Positions 1 to 7,756 of a DNA stretch of 9,735 bases are shown here, one piece after another (position 1 is the first letter of the stretch; every line of letters begins with the position of its first letter). The notes under the pieces are model-generated. The model worked only from the letters and a program-made list of their open reading frames with translations, was not told the DNA's origin and ran no database searches. Both the position numbers and the translations under genes were made by a program. Location of the stretch: the NCBI GenBank assembly GCA_030643245.1, contig DAOWME010000100.1, positions 1 through 9,735 of the forward strand, written 5' to 3'. This DNA is from Deltaproteobacteria bacterium. GTDB taxonomy: Bacteria > Desulfobacterota > UBA8473.

Positions 1-1
1 A

Positions 2-232
2 TTAGAGAATTACCAAGATCGTATTCATTCCATTGATATTATTGTTGCCGAGAATTGGGGCATAATGCAAGGAAAAGCTGAAAAAGAAGGGATGCCCATG
101 TCATCAATAGACAGCCTTATTGCCGCTACAGCCTATACTCATAATCTCATCTTAGTGACAAGGAATGAAGCGGACTTTCAAGCAAGTAAATTGTCCATTA
201 TCAATCCCTGGAATGATGAGGAAAATGGCTGA
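2..232 (+). CDS. vapC: VapC-like PIN-domain toxin, C-terminal part (5' truncated by window edge)
   Basis: The reading frame is open from the window edge and codes for the last 76 residues of a protein ending in TGA. The segment SSIDSLIAATA (residues 34-44 of the fragment) followed by LILVTRNEADF (49-59) and a C-terminal INPW is typical of the second half of VapC/FitB-type PIN domains. D37 and D58 match the conserved acidic residues that help bind the catalytic metal in these RNases. Known members cleave RNA, often tRNA or rRNA, and are silenced by a cognate antitoxin usually encoded just upstream, here outside the window. By eye the stretch is more AT-rich than the genes after it, compatible with a mobile toxin-antitoxin module. 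It ends 39 nt before moxR on the same strand, but a functional link is not implied. Family assignment is fairly secure; RNA target and activity are unknown. Confidence 0.8.
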   Translation, partial: LENYQDRIHSIDIIVAENWGIMQGKAEKEGMPMSSIDSLIAATAYTHNLILVTRNEADFQASKLSIINPWNDEENG

Positions 233-271
233 GTTTGGGCTAAAAATTAAATCATTGGGAGGTTTCTTTAT

Positions 272-1252
272 ATGGACATACAAAAGGTGACGGAACAGGT
301 CGAGAGGGAAAACACCACCATCAAACAGATGATGGTGGAGCTTGAAAAGGTTATCGTAGGTCAGAAGGGGCTGATTGAGAACCTCTTGATAGGGCTTCTC
401 TGTGACGGGCACCTTTTGCTGGAAGGCTTACCCGGGTTGGCAAAGACAACAGCCATCAAAACGCTTGCAGCCACCATTAACGTCAGTTTCCAACGTATTC
501 AGTTCACCCCTGATCTTTTGCCTGCAGACATCTTGGGTACGCAGGTCTTCAGGCCGGATACGGGCCGGTTCGAGATACACAGAGGTCCCATATTCAACAA
601 CATCCTTCTCGCCGATGAAATCAACCGGGCCCCTGCAAAGGTACAGAGCGCCTTGCTTGAAGCTATGCAGGAGTATCAGGTGACCATCGGCCAGGAGACA
701 TTCAAACTGGATCACCCTTTCATGGTCATGGCCACGCAGAACCCTATTGAACAGGAGGGGACTTACCCCCTGCCGGAGGCTCAGACGGATCGATTTATGC
801 TAAAGTTGAAGGTAGACTACCCCTCTAAAGTGGAAGAAAAGGAGATCATGAACCGGGTTTACAATGGGGTGACTGAGAGCCTCTGCGCGACTATGGATCT
901 TTCATCAATAAACGCCGCCAAAGAGGTCGTCGCTGCGATTCACATGGAAGAGAAGATCACCGATTACATCATCAGGATTGTACAGGCCACGAGAGATCCG
1001 GAGGAGGCAGGCCTCGACATCGAAAACCTTATCAGTTACGGGGCTTCTCCCCGAGCATCCATCTACCTTGGAAAGACCGCAAAGGCTCACGCATTTATCA
1101 ATGGGAGAGCATATGTGACACCGCAGGACGTGAAGTACCTGGCCCCTGCCGTGCTCAGGCATAGGTTGATTTTGACTTATGAGGCCGAGGCTGAGGGAGT
1201 TACCGCAGATGATATTATCTCCACTCTCCTCGAACGCATTGAAGTACCTTAA
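272..1252 (+). CDS. moxR: MoxR-family AAA+ ATPase, first gene of the Bat operon
   Basis: This 326-residue protein has the full MoxR AAA+ core. The Walker A motif GLPGLAKT is at residues 52-59, Walker B ILLADEINRAP at 111-121, sensor 1 ATQNP at 154-158, and the conserved EGTYPLPEAQTDRF block at 162-175. A C-terminal lid with SYGASPRA and an AHAFINGRAYVTPQDV helix follows. Length and motifs are normal for the family, so it should be an active cytoplasmic ATPase. MoxR proteins act as chaperone-like remodelers that usually work with vWA-domain partners; the next genes encode a DUF58 protein and two vWA proteins. The ATG at 272 has a good Shine-Dalgarno (GGGAGG, about 257-262). No clear promoter was recognised in the 39 nt upstream, so the operon promoter may lie inside or before the toxin gene. 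Confidence 0.96.
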   Translation: MDIQKVTEQVERENTTIKQMMVELEKVIVGQKGLIENLLIGLLCDGHLLLEGLPGLAKTTAIKTLAATINVSFQRIQFTPDLLPADILGTQVFRPDTGRFEIHRGPIFNNILLADEINRAPAKVQSALLEAMQEYQVTIGQETFKLDHPFMVMATQNPIEQEGTYPLPEAQTDRFMLKLKVDYPSKVEEKEIMNRVYNGVTESLCATMDLSSINAAKEVVAAIHMEEKITDYIIRIVQATRDPEEAGLDIENLISYGASPRASIYLGKTAKAHAFINGRAYVTPQDVKYLAPAVLRHRLILTYEAEAEGVTADDIISTLLERIEVP

Positions 1253-1277
1253 AAGGTAGAAGGCTTATTAGGTTCCC

Positions 1278-2165
1278 ATGCTTCCGAAAGAGCTCTATAA
1301 GAGGATACAGAAGCTACACTTTCGTACGAGGTTCTTGGCCAACGACCTGTTTGCGGGCCAGTATGTCAGCGCCTTCAAAGGGAGGGGTATGGAGTTCGCA
1401 GAGGTGCGAGAGTATCAACCGGGAGACGACGTTAGGGATATTGATTGGAACGTGTCTGCCAAATTCGGTCGTCCTTTTATCAAGGTATTCCATGAAGAAC
1501 GGGAATTGACGGTGGTCCTGCTGCTGGATCTCTCCGCATCCAACCTCTTCGGTACCAGGAAGCGATTTAAGCGGGAGGTCATTGCCGAGGCGGCCGGGCT
1601 CATTTCCTTCCTCGCCATACGGACCAACGACAGGGTGGGGGCCATTCTTTTCAGCGATAAAGTAGATAAGTACATCCCACCCCAAAAAGGGCCAAGTCAC
1701 GTGTGGCGGTTGATCAAGGAGGTCTTCTCCTTCGAGCCTCCCTCTAAGCTGACCGATATAGGGGCTGCGCTCGATTATCTCAACAAGGTGGTCAAGCGTC
1801 ACGCCATCGCTTTCCTGATCTCGGATTTTATGGTCCGAAACCCGGAAGAAGGTCTGGCTCGCCCGCTTATGTTTGCATCTAAGAAGCATGATCTTACCGC
1901 CTTAAAGGTCAGAGATCCGGCGGAGACAACGCTTCCCAGGGTGGGTTTTGTGCGCATGAAAGACCCAGAGACCGGGGATGTGGTTATGGTGAACACGAAT
2001 GACACTATCATCAGAGGGCGGTGGCATGAGATGATGGAGGAGACAGATTCCGCGATCTTGAAGGTCCTCAACAAGTCACAGGTGCCGCTCGTTGAGTTGA
2101 GTACGACAGGATCGGTGGTTGAACCCTTAACTGCTTTTTTCCACAGGAGGGGGAGACACCATTGA
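1278..2165 (+). CDS. DUF58 (vWA-like) protein, MoxR partner
   Basis: A 295-residue protein without signal peptide or membrane span, so probably cytoplasmic. The DUF58 signature is clear: VREYQPGDDVRDIDW at residues 43-57, followed by NVSAKFGRPFIKVFHEERE. The remainder looks like a vWA fold, with a MIDAS-like DLSAS at 84-88, a candidate threonine at 159 (LTDIG) and aspartate at 183 (ISDF), so metal binding may be retained. DUF58 proteins almost always sit directly after moxR and are thought to connect the ATPase with its targets. The start ATG lies 25 nt after the moxR stop; the ribosome binding site is weak, so translation may depend on coupling. Its stop codon overlaps the TTG start of the next gene (TTGA). 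The exact role is not established for the family. Confidence 0.93.
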   Translation: MLPKELYKRIQKLHFRTRFLANDLFAGQYVSAFKGRGMEFAEVREYQPGDDVRDIDWNVSAKFGRPFIKVFHEERELTVVLLLDLSASNLFGTRKRFKREVIAEAAGLISFLAIRTNDRVGAILFSDKVDKYIPPQKGPSHVWRLIKEVFSFEPPSKLTDIGAALDYLNKVVKRHAIAFLISDFMVRNPEEGLARPLMFASKKHDLTALKVRDPAETTLPRVGFVRMKDPETGDVVMVNTNDTIIRGRWHEMMEETDSAILKVLNKSQVPLVELSTTGSVVEPLTAFFHRRGRHH

Positions 2166-3055
2166 AAAAAACCCGTTTTGTGGTCTTTCTTGTCTTTTTG
2201 CTTTTACTTACCCACGATATGCCTGCGCAAGAAGAACCAGAAGCGTTGCGCATGGAGGCCTCATTTTCCGGGGAGCAGGCCCAACCGGGTGAGGTGATTA
2301 CCCTGAAGTTGAGTTTTGAACTCCCGAAGGGGGCGGTACTTCCTGAGAAACCTTCCATCAAAGGTCTCGAAGAACTGACTGTGCTTTCAACAAAGGTCGT
2401 TTCCGGGGGGATTATAGCGGAGCTCATTGTGGATACCCTCGGCACCCTTTATGTGCCCGCACTGACCCTGGCTTTTACAGATGCGGATGGTAAGGAAAGG
2501 CTGATAATTACTGACCCTGTGCAGCTCACTGTCACACCGTCTATAGAGAGCCGGGCAGATGCTCTCCACGTCAGGCCAATCAAGGGGATCATGCCCGTGT
2601 ACGGGGGGCTGTGGCGAAGATGGCTCCCATACTTTCTCGTTGCCCTGACAGTGCTCCTGGTCTTCGGGGTCTGGCGTGCGGTAATAAGACGAAGACGCAA
2701 AGAAGAACAACCGGTGTATTCGGAGCCTCCGGATGGGGTTGCCTTGAAGGCCCTCGATAACCTTGACAGAGCCGGGTTGTTTGAAAAAGGAGAGGTCAAG
2801 GCGTATTATTTCTCACTATCGGAGATTGTACGTAGATACATGGAGGGGATACGTCCCTTTCCTGCCTGTGAATGGACCACTGATGAGATTGCGGCCTCTG
2901 TTGATCGTGATGAGGACAGGGTGGTCCTGAAGCTCCTCAGGGAGTCGGACATGGTCAAGTTTGCGGATCACAGTCCTACCATGGCGCAGAAAAAAGAACA
3001 CTGGTTACAGGCCCGGCAGTATGTGGAAAACACCATAAGGGAATTGAAAGAATGA
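2162..3055 (+). CDS. BatD/DUF4381-like single-span membrane protein
   Basis: A 297-residue protein started by TTG at 2162, supported by a strong Shine-Dalgarno (AGGAGGGGG, about 2145-2153) and a 4-nt overlap with the previous stop. Residues 1-22 form a signal peptide (MKKTRFVVFLVFLLLL then PAQ). Residues 25-125 look like a beta-rich extracytoplasmic domain similar to one Ig-like repeat of BatD. A transmembrane helix spans about 155-174, followed by a basic stop (RRRRK), and residues 180-297 form a cytoplasmic helical domain. That domain contains YYFSLSEIVRRYMEG (215-229), a TTDEI motif and SDMVKFAD (262-269), typical of DUF4381 and BatD C-terminal regions. It is a common member of moxR-bat operons between the DUF58 gene and batA. 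It probably assembles with BatA and BatB in the membrane; the molecular role is unknown. A true ortholog name cannot be fixed from sequence alone. Confidence 0.85.
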   Translation: MKKTRFVVFLVFLLLLTHDMPAQEEPEALRMEASFSGEQAQPGEVITLKLSFELPKGAVLPEKPSIKGLEELTVLSTKVVSGGIIAELIVDTLGTLYVPALTLAFTDADGKERLIITDPVQLTVTPSIESRADALHVRPIKGIMPVYGGLWRRWLPYFLVALTVLLVFGVWRAVIRRRRKEEQPVYSEPPDGVALKALDNLDRAGLFEKGEVKAYYFSLSEIVRRYMEGIRPFPACEWTTDEIAASVDRDEDRVVLKLLRESDMVKFADHSPTMAQKKEHWLQARQYVENTIRELKE

Positions 3056-3160
3056 ACATCGAACGTGTAGATAAAGGAGGTTCAACTTTTAAAACAACCT
3101 TAGGGACGTTTACAAAAAACTTAGCGCTTATGGGAGGGGAGGGGGCGTATAAATACTATT
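3056..3160 (+). other. 105-nt intra-operon gap with orphan Shine-Dalgarno
   Basis: This is the longest gap within the Bat operon. It contains a perfect Shine-Dalgarno-like AAAGGAGGT (about 3073-3081) with no ATG, GTG or TTG at a usable distance behind it. It also holds a G-rich tract (3132-3145) that ends about 15 nt before the batA ATG, farther than an ideal ribosome binding site. An ATG at 3052 overlapping the previous stop (ATGA) opens an 87-codon frame that runs into batA in another frame; nothing in that translation resembles a known protein. The stretch may be leader sequence controlling batA or the decayed remains of a small gene. No hairpin terminator was seen. Confidence 0.4.
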
Positions 3161-4153
3161 ATGTTTCGTTTTGCCTATCCGTATTTGATGGGGGGCTTTG
3201 TCCCTTTGATCCTGTGGCTTTCTGTCAAGTTGAAACACAGAAAGGCGGCCATCACTTTTTCCGGCACGGGCTGGCTAAAGGAAGGCATAGGAAAGAGGGG
3301 TGCGCTTGTCTGTAAACTCCCCTTGATTTTAAGAATGACCTGTCTCACCTTGCTCCTTCTCGCCATATGCCGCCCCCAGCTCTATAATGTTATGCGGGAG
3401 GTTCAGTCATCGGGTGTGGATATAGTCCTTTGCCTCGACACCTCGGGCTCTATGCAGGCTCTTGATTTCGAGCTAAACGGCAGGCCGGTCGATCGTCTTA
3501 CAGCAGTCAAGAAGGTTGTGAGCGACTTTGCCAAGAAGCGGGAGCATGACCGTATCGGGCTCGTTGTGTTCGGTAGGCACGCCTTTACCCAGGCCCCTTT
3601 AACGATGGACAAAGGCCTCCTCCTCGGTCTGATAAAGAGGTTAGAGATCGGCATGGCCGGGGACAGCACAGCCATAGGTTCAGCCCTGGCTGTGGCGGGA
3701 AAGAGAATCAAGGACATCCCTGCCCATACAAAGATTGTGGTCCTCTTGACCGACGGGCGGAACAATTTTGGAGATATCGGCCCGCTTGAGGCAGCGGAGG
3801 CTCTCCATGCCCTGGGGATCAAGATTTATACGGTCGGCGTTGGGAGCAGGGGGCCGGTGCCTTTCCGGGTGAGGGGTATCTTTGGGAAGCGGACGGTATA
3901 TCAACGGGTGGATCTCGATGAATCCCTTTTGAAACAGATTGCCGAGATCGGGATGGGCAGATACTTCAAGGCATCGGACAGCCAGGGACTTGCCACAATC
4001 TATGATCAGATAGATCAGATGGAAAAGACTGAGATCAAAGTCAAGGAGTTCTTTAATTTCCGTGAGTTGTACCCCTATTTTCTCGTCTCCGCACTTCTTG
4101 TACTTTTCGTGGAGATCCTCGTCAGGGGTTTTGTTGTAAGGAGTATCCCGTGA
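3161..4153 (+). CDS. batA: BatA, membrane-anchored vWA protein
   Basis: This 330-residue protein begins MFRFAYPYLM, the usual BatA N-terminus. Two N-terminal hydrophobic segments (about 8-22 and 52-70) and a C-terminal one (about 304-324) flank a vWA domain (about 86-290). The MIDAS is complete: DTSGS at 93-97, T170 in the GDSTAIG segment, and D198 in LLTDGRNN, so divalent-metal-dependent protein binding is expected. The family is named from Bacteroides aerotolerance genes and is thought to form an envelope complex with BatB. No other in-frame ATG, GTG or TTG start lies between 3161 and the upstream stop at 3122, which fixes the start despite the long spacing from the G-rich tract. The stop overlaps the GTG of batB by 4 nt, so the two vWA proteins are probably made in coupled amounts. 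Confidence 0.95.
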   Translation: MFRFAYPYLMGGFVPLILWLSVKLKHRKAAITFSGTGWLKEGIGKRGALVCKLPLILRMTCLTLLLLAICRPQLYNVMREVQSSGVDIVLCLDTSGSMQALDFELNGRPVDRLTAVKKVVSDFAKKREHDRIGLVVFGRHAFTQAPLTMDKGLLLGLIKRLEIGMAGDSTAIGSALAVAGKRIKDIPAHTKIVVLLTDGRNNFGDIGPLEAAEALHALGIKIYTVGVGSRGPVPFRVRGIFGKRTVYQRVDLDESLLKQIAEIGMGRYFKASDSQGLATIYDQIDQMEKTEIKVKEFFNFRELYPYFLVSALLVLFVEILVRGFVVRSIP

Positions 4154-5157
4154 ACTTTACAAGATTGTGGCTCTTGAACCTTGTGTGGTTCTTACCTTTC
4201 CTTATCTTCCTGTTGATTGTGGCAGGAAGGAAGCGCAGCCGGGCCTTAGACGGGTTTGCTGACAACGACCTCTTGCTCAGGCTATGTATCCAGGAATCAC
4301 GGGCCAGGAGGGTAGTCAAGACTGTATTTCTGCTTGCGGCAATGGGATTGATGATATTTAGCCTTGCCGGCCCGAGGTGGGGAGAATGCTTCCAGGAGGT
4401 AACCCGGCGAGGGGTGGATATCATGGTCTGTATGGATGTATCCACTAGTATGATGGTGGAGGATATCAAGCCAAATCGCCTGGGGCGCGCCAAATGGGAG
4501 GTTATGGACTTAATAAAGGTGATCAGAGGTGACAGGATTGGGCTGGTGGCCTTTGCAGGCAGGGCCTTTTTGCACTGTCCGCTGACATTGGATTATAATG
4601 CTCTTTTGATGTTTTTGGATCAGCTTTCACCGGATCTTATCCCTGTCTATGGTACGGACCTGGGTGACGCTATCGATACGGCCTGTGCCTCATTTGATAA
4701 GAAAAGCAACACAGATAAGGTGATCCTCCTCATCACTGATGGCGAAGACAACGAAAAACATGGGCTTTCAGCAGCGCAAAGGGCAGGGGACGAAGGGGTT
4801 TGCATATTTGTTTTCGGAATCGGCGACCCGACGGGCGGTCCGGTGCCCCAAATGGGGAAGGGCGGGTTTGAAAAAGACGATGGGGGTAAACTTGTACTCT
4901 CAAAGCTCGATGAGCAGACCCTTACCAACATTGCCGGGGCTTCAGGGGGCGTCTATGTGCGGTCCATTGAAGGGGATATGGACCTGGATCGTCTATACTT
5001 CGATGGTATCCAAAAGAAGACCGAGGCCCGCACGCTCAAGAGCGGCAAGATTAAGGTATTTGAGGAACGTTTTTATCTCTTCTTAACGGCGGCGTTTATT
5101 TTACTCTTGTTGGAGGGGCTATTTGATGAAAGGTTGTTTCAGAAACGGGCTGATTAG
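4150..5157 (+). CDS. batB: BatB, membrane-anchored vWA protein
   Basis: A 335-residue paralog of BatA with the same plan: hydrophobic segments at about 12-26 and 57-73, a vWA domain (about 88-290), and a C-terminal membrane segment (about 308-322). The MIDAS motif DVSTS is at 96-100, with T169 in YGTDLG and D197 in ITDGEDN. The segment FGIGDPTGGPVP (222-233) is characteristic of BatB. The GTG start at 4150 overlaps the batA stop and has a Shine-Dalgarno (TAAGGAG, about 4137-4143) at good spacing. BatA and BatB are expected to interact through their vWA domains and with the TPR protein BatC, encoded in an overlapping frame just downstream. Direct substrates are unknown for this family. Confidence 0.95.
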   Translation: MNFTRLWLLNLVWFLPFLIFLLIVAGRKRSRALDGFADNDLLLRLCIQESRARRVVKTVFLLAAMGLMIFSLAGPRWGECFQEVTRRGVDIMVCMDVSTSMMVEDIKPNRLGRAKWEVMDLIKVIRGDRIGLVAFAGRAFLHCPLTLDYNALLMFLDQLSPDLIPVYGTDLGDAIDTACASFDKKSNTDKVILLITDGEDNEKHGLSAAQRAGDEGVCIFVFGIGDPTGGPVPQMGKGGFEKDDGGKLVLSKLDEQTLTNIAGASGGVYVRSIEGDMDLDRLYFDGIQKKTEARTLKSGKIKVFEERFYLFLTAAFILLLLEGLFDERLFQKRAD

Positions 5158-5962
5158 TCTCATAGTCCTTATGGGGGCGCACGGTTTGGCCTTCGGCGAA
5201 ACAGACGGGGCAGAGCTGTATAAACAGGGGAAATTCAAGGAGGCTCTCGAAACCTTTCGAAAGGCGGACATGGATCATCCCAAAGAGGTACGTTTTCGCT
5301 ATAATCGCGGCTGCGCGGCTTTTCAAGACGCCGATCTTGAAGGTGCTGAGGCTGCGTTCGCCAGTGTTTTGAAACGATCGGATGATCCGGATGTCCGTTT
5401 TCGCTCCCTTTATAACAGGGGTGTGATCGCTTTCAAGAAAGGGGATTTTGCATCCGCTGTGAGGGATTTTAAAGAGGCCTTGAAGATAAACCAGGCTGAC
5501 GAGGACACCAAGTATAACCTTGAACTCTCGCTTCATCGGAAAACCCAGGCAGAAGAGAAGGGAGACGAACTAACAGGGGAAAGAGAAGGGGCCGGGGACA
5601 AGGGGGATAACCCGGACCAGGGTGCCCCCTCACAAGAGAAAGAGGGACCAAAAGACACTGAGCGCACCCGGTGCGAGGAAGAGAAGGACCAGGACGAAAG
5701 GGCGAAGGGAGAGGATCGGAAAGCAGGCCACCGAGAGAACCCGAAACGAGAAGGAGAGGACCTTTCAGGCGACCTTGCAGGCGCGGACGGAGACAAGCCT
5801 CTTACAGAGGAAGACCCGGAGCAAATTCCCCAGACAGACACCGAGATGGCGAAGAACAAGGCGGAGGCCCTTTTGGAAAATGTTAAGGATGACCGGTCAA
5901 TCCTTATGGAAGGCATGAAAGACCTGGGAAAACAAACGAGTAGATCAGGGAAAAAGTGGTAA
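5126..5962 (+). CDS. batC: BatC, secreted TPR protein with long charged linker
   Basis: The 278-residue product starts with a signal peptide (MKGCFRNGLISLIVLMGAHG, cleavage near AFG at 22-24). About three TPR-like helical pairs follow (about 24-57, 58-90, 92-125), with typical spacing such as LYNRGVIAFKKGDFASAVRDF. Residues 140-240 are a low-complexity stretch rich in E, D, K, R and G, probably disordered. The C-terminus (KNKAEALLENVKDDRSIL, 243-260) resembles the short conserved tail seen in many BatC proteins. I chose ATG 5126 over TTG 5123 because GGAGGGG (5112-5117) is then 8 nt away. The gene starts inside batB with a 32-nt overlap, so coupled translation is likely. Its TPR region probably docks BatA/BatB at the outer face of the membrane; that is inference from the family and the neighbours. 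Confidence 0.9.
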   Translation: MKGCFRNGLISLIVLMGAHGLAFGETDGAELYKQGKFKEALETFRKADMDHPKEVRFRYNRGCAAFQDADLEGAEAAFASVLKRSDDPDVRFRSLYNRGVIAFKKGDFASAVRDFKEALKINQADEDTKYNLELSLHRKTQAEEKGDELTGEREGAGDKGDNPDQGAPSQEKEGPKDTERTRCEEEKDQDERAKGEDRKAGHRENPKREGEDLSGDLAGADGDKPLTEEDPEQIPQTDTEMAKNKAEALLENVKDDRSILMEGMKDLGKQTSRSGKKW

Positions 5963-7710
5963 GGATTATATTTATATTCTATTGTTGCATGGTTTTATCA
6001 GGCATGTTCTCATCGTATGATCTTGCCTCTGCTGAGGCTCCGGTCTCAGTAACGCTGAAGATAGATCGCACCGAGGCTACCGTTGCCGATACAATCAAAC
6101 TGGTAGTCAAGATAGAAGGGAAAAAAGGAACGCCCGTTCCTACTATTTCCGGCCTTGAACCTTTCCACGTAAGGCAGGGAGGGACGTCTAGCCGCTTTCA
6201 GATGATAAATGGTCGCATTAGCTCGGGGATTGATTATATCTTCTATCTCACACCTCAGAAGAATGGGGAGTTTGTAATCGGGCCAGCGGAAGTGGTTGTT
6301 AAGGGGGAAAGATATCAGAGCCAAACCGTTCGTCTAAAGGTTCAGGATACGGCTTCTGAATCCGGGGACAGAAAAGGGCCCCTCTTTCTCACCGCTTCTC
6401 TATCGGCTGATACCGGGTACGTGGGCCAGGACCACATTTATGTACTGAAGTTTTACCGTGCCAGGAAGGTAAGTGACGTCTCCCTCGTACTACCGGAAAA
6501 TGATGGCCTGTCATTCAAGAAGTTGGGAGACCACATGGAGTATATTTCGTCGCAGAACAGGAGGAATTACTCTGTCATTGAAGTGAGGTATGCCGTGACT
6601 GCGGACAAACCCGGTTCCCACATCATTACACCGACGCTCTTCAAGATGAATGTACTTGAGGCACGTGACGGGTTCTTTGATGACAGCTTCTTTGGAATCA
6701 CCAGGGCGAAGCCCTTATCCATTGCTTCAAACCCCATCGAGTTGAACGTGAAGCCCCTCCCTGAGAAGGGGAGACCATCTGATTTCTCCGGTTTGGTAGG
6801 CAAGTTTTCATTGAGTACGGCCCTTACCCCTCAAGAGGTTAAGGTCGGAGCATCGGCCACGCTTACTGCGATGGTTTCGGGAAAAGGAAACGCCCGTCTG
6901 ATCCCGGACATAAAGATCCCCGAGATGGAGACTGTCAAGATCTATGCGGATCAGCCGACACTCGATATACAAACGACATTCGAGGGTATGGCCGGCACAA
7001 AGACGATGAAGTGGGCCCTTGTCCCCCAGAGAGACGGATCTGTTGATATCCCCTCCATGAGCCTCAGCTATTTCGATCCGGATATGGGACGTTATTTGCG
7101 GAGCACCAGCGAACCACTGACGCTGTATGTTCTCCCCGGGGATGATTCACCAAAGGCTCCGGCACAGGCAGAGAAGATCGATATCAAAGAGACTGTTAAG
7201 AGAGACGTGGAGGTGCAAGGTCTTGATATCCTGTCTATCCATGAACGGCCGGATGCCCTGACACCGGACAGCCTGGAACGACTTGGGAGATGGCCTGCGG
7301 CTGGGCTTCTCCTGACACCGGCTTTTATGTTCTTCTTACTTTTGGGGTTGAGGCGTTACCTGAGGCCGGACAGGGTCGATGAGAGGGTGCGGGCACAAAA
7401 GAAGGCTGCGTCAAAGTTCCACAGGGGCATAAAGTCACTGAAAGGCCCCCGTCAATTAGCGGAAATGTTGAAGATAACCAACCTTTACCTCAATGAACGG
7501 ATGGGACTGAGCGGTGGCAGCCTTACGCCCAAAGAAGCGTATGATATTCTTCGCGACAAGGGCGTGGGGGAGGTACCCGCCTCTGAGGCATGTGACATCC
7601 TCTCCAAACTCGAGGCATCATTGTACGCGGGTGGGAGAGAGTCGGAACATTTGAAACAGCTTAAGGGTTCTCTCGTTTCAGTCGTAAGGAAGATAGAGAG
7701 GGAATTATAA
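5956..7710 (+). CDS. batD: BatD, oxygen-tolerance ectodomain protein
   Basis: A 584-residue protein of normal BatD length. An N-terminal signal peptide (about 1-27, ending SAEA) leads into several beta-rich repeats (about 28-130, 140-265, 280-395). Each opens in the typical way, for example VSVTLKIDRTEATVADTIKLVVKI, and repeats contain the family's TPQKNGEFVIGPAEV and VPQRDGSVDIPSMSLSYFD blocks (99-113, 356-374). A transmembrane helix lies at about 446-467 and a helical cytoplasmic tail (470-584) follows. The GTG start at 5956 overlaps the batC stop by 7 nt and has only a weak ribosome binding site (AGGG, about 5947-5950). An alternative ATG at 5989 would shorten the signal peptide by 11 residues. 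It shares domain plan with the smaller protein at 2162-3055. Function beyond membership in the Bat complex is not established. Confidence 0.92.
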   Translation: MVRIIFIFYCCMVLSGMFSSYDLASAEAPVSVTLKIDRTEATVADTIKLVVKIEGKKGTPVPTISGLEPFHVRQGGTSSRFQMINGRISSGIDYIFYLTPQKNGEFVIGPAEVVVKGERYQSQTVRLKVQDTASESGDRKGPLFLTASLSADTGYVGQDHIYVLKFYRARKVSDVSLVLPENDGLSFKKLGDHMEYISSQNRRNYSVIEVRYAVTADKPGSHIITPTLFKMNVLEARDGFFDDSFFGITRAKPLSIASNPIELNVKPLPEKGRPSDFSGLVGKFSLSTALTPQEVKVGASATLTAMVSGKGNARLIPDIKIPEMETVKIYADQPTLDIQTTFEGMAGTKTMKWALVPQRDGSVDIPSMSLSYFDPDMGRYLRSTSEPLTLYVLPGDDSPKAPAQAEKIDIKETVKRDVEVQGLDILSIHERPDALTPDSLERLGRWPAAGLLLTPAFMFFLLLGLRRYLRPDRVDERVRAQKKAASKFHRGIKSLKGPRQLAEMLKITNLYLNERMGLSGGSLTPKEAYDILRDKGVGEVPASEACDILSKLEASLYAGGRESEHLKQLKGSLVSVVRKIEREL

Positions 7711-7756
7711 ACGGACAGAGGGGGCTGAAACCTGACAACCGGAACAGGAAATAGAA

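Noticed and set aside
56..70. Sigma-54-like GG...GC pattern in the toxin gene (TTGGGGCATAATGCA)
   Set aside because: Only 8 bases separate the first GG and the GC instead of 10, and it lies inside coding sequence.
1314..1889. Long minus-strand frame (191 codons) opposite the DUF58 gene
   Set aside because: It is antisense to a well-supported DUF58 coding region, and its translation shows no family features; a shadow of codon bias.
3109..3159. Sigma-70-like promoter before batA (TTTACA with TATAAA or TACTAT)
   Set aside because: No pairing of the hexamers gives a spacing near 17 bp; the AT-rich boxes are probably incidental.
5533..5918. Several long frames on both strands across the batC linker
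   Set aside because: They arise from the purine-rich low-complexity sequence and give S/P-rich or R/G-rich translations with no domain character.
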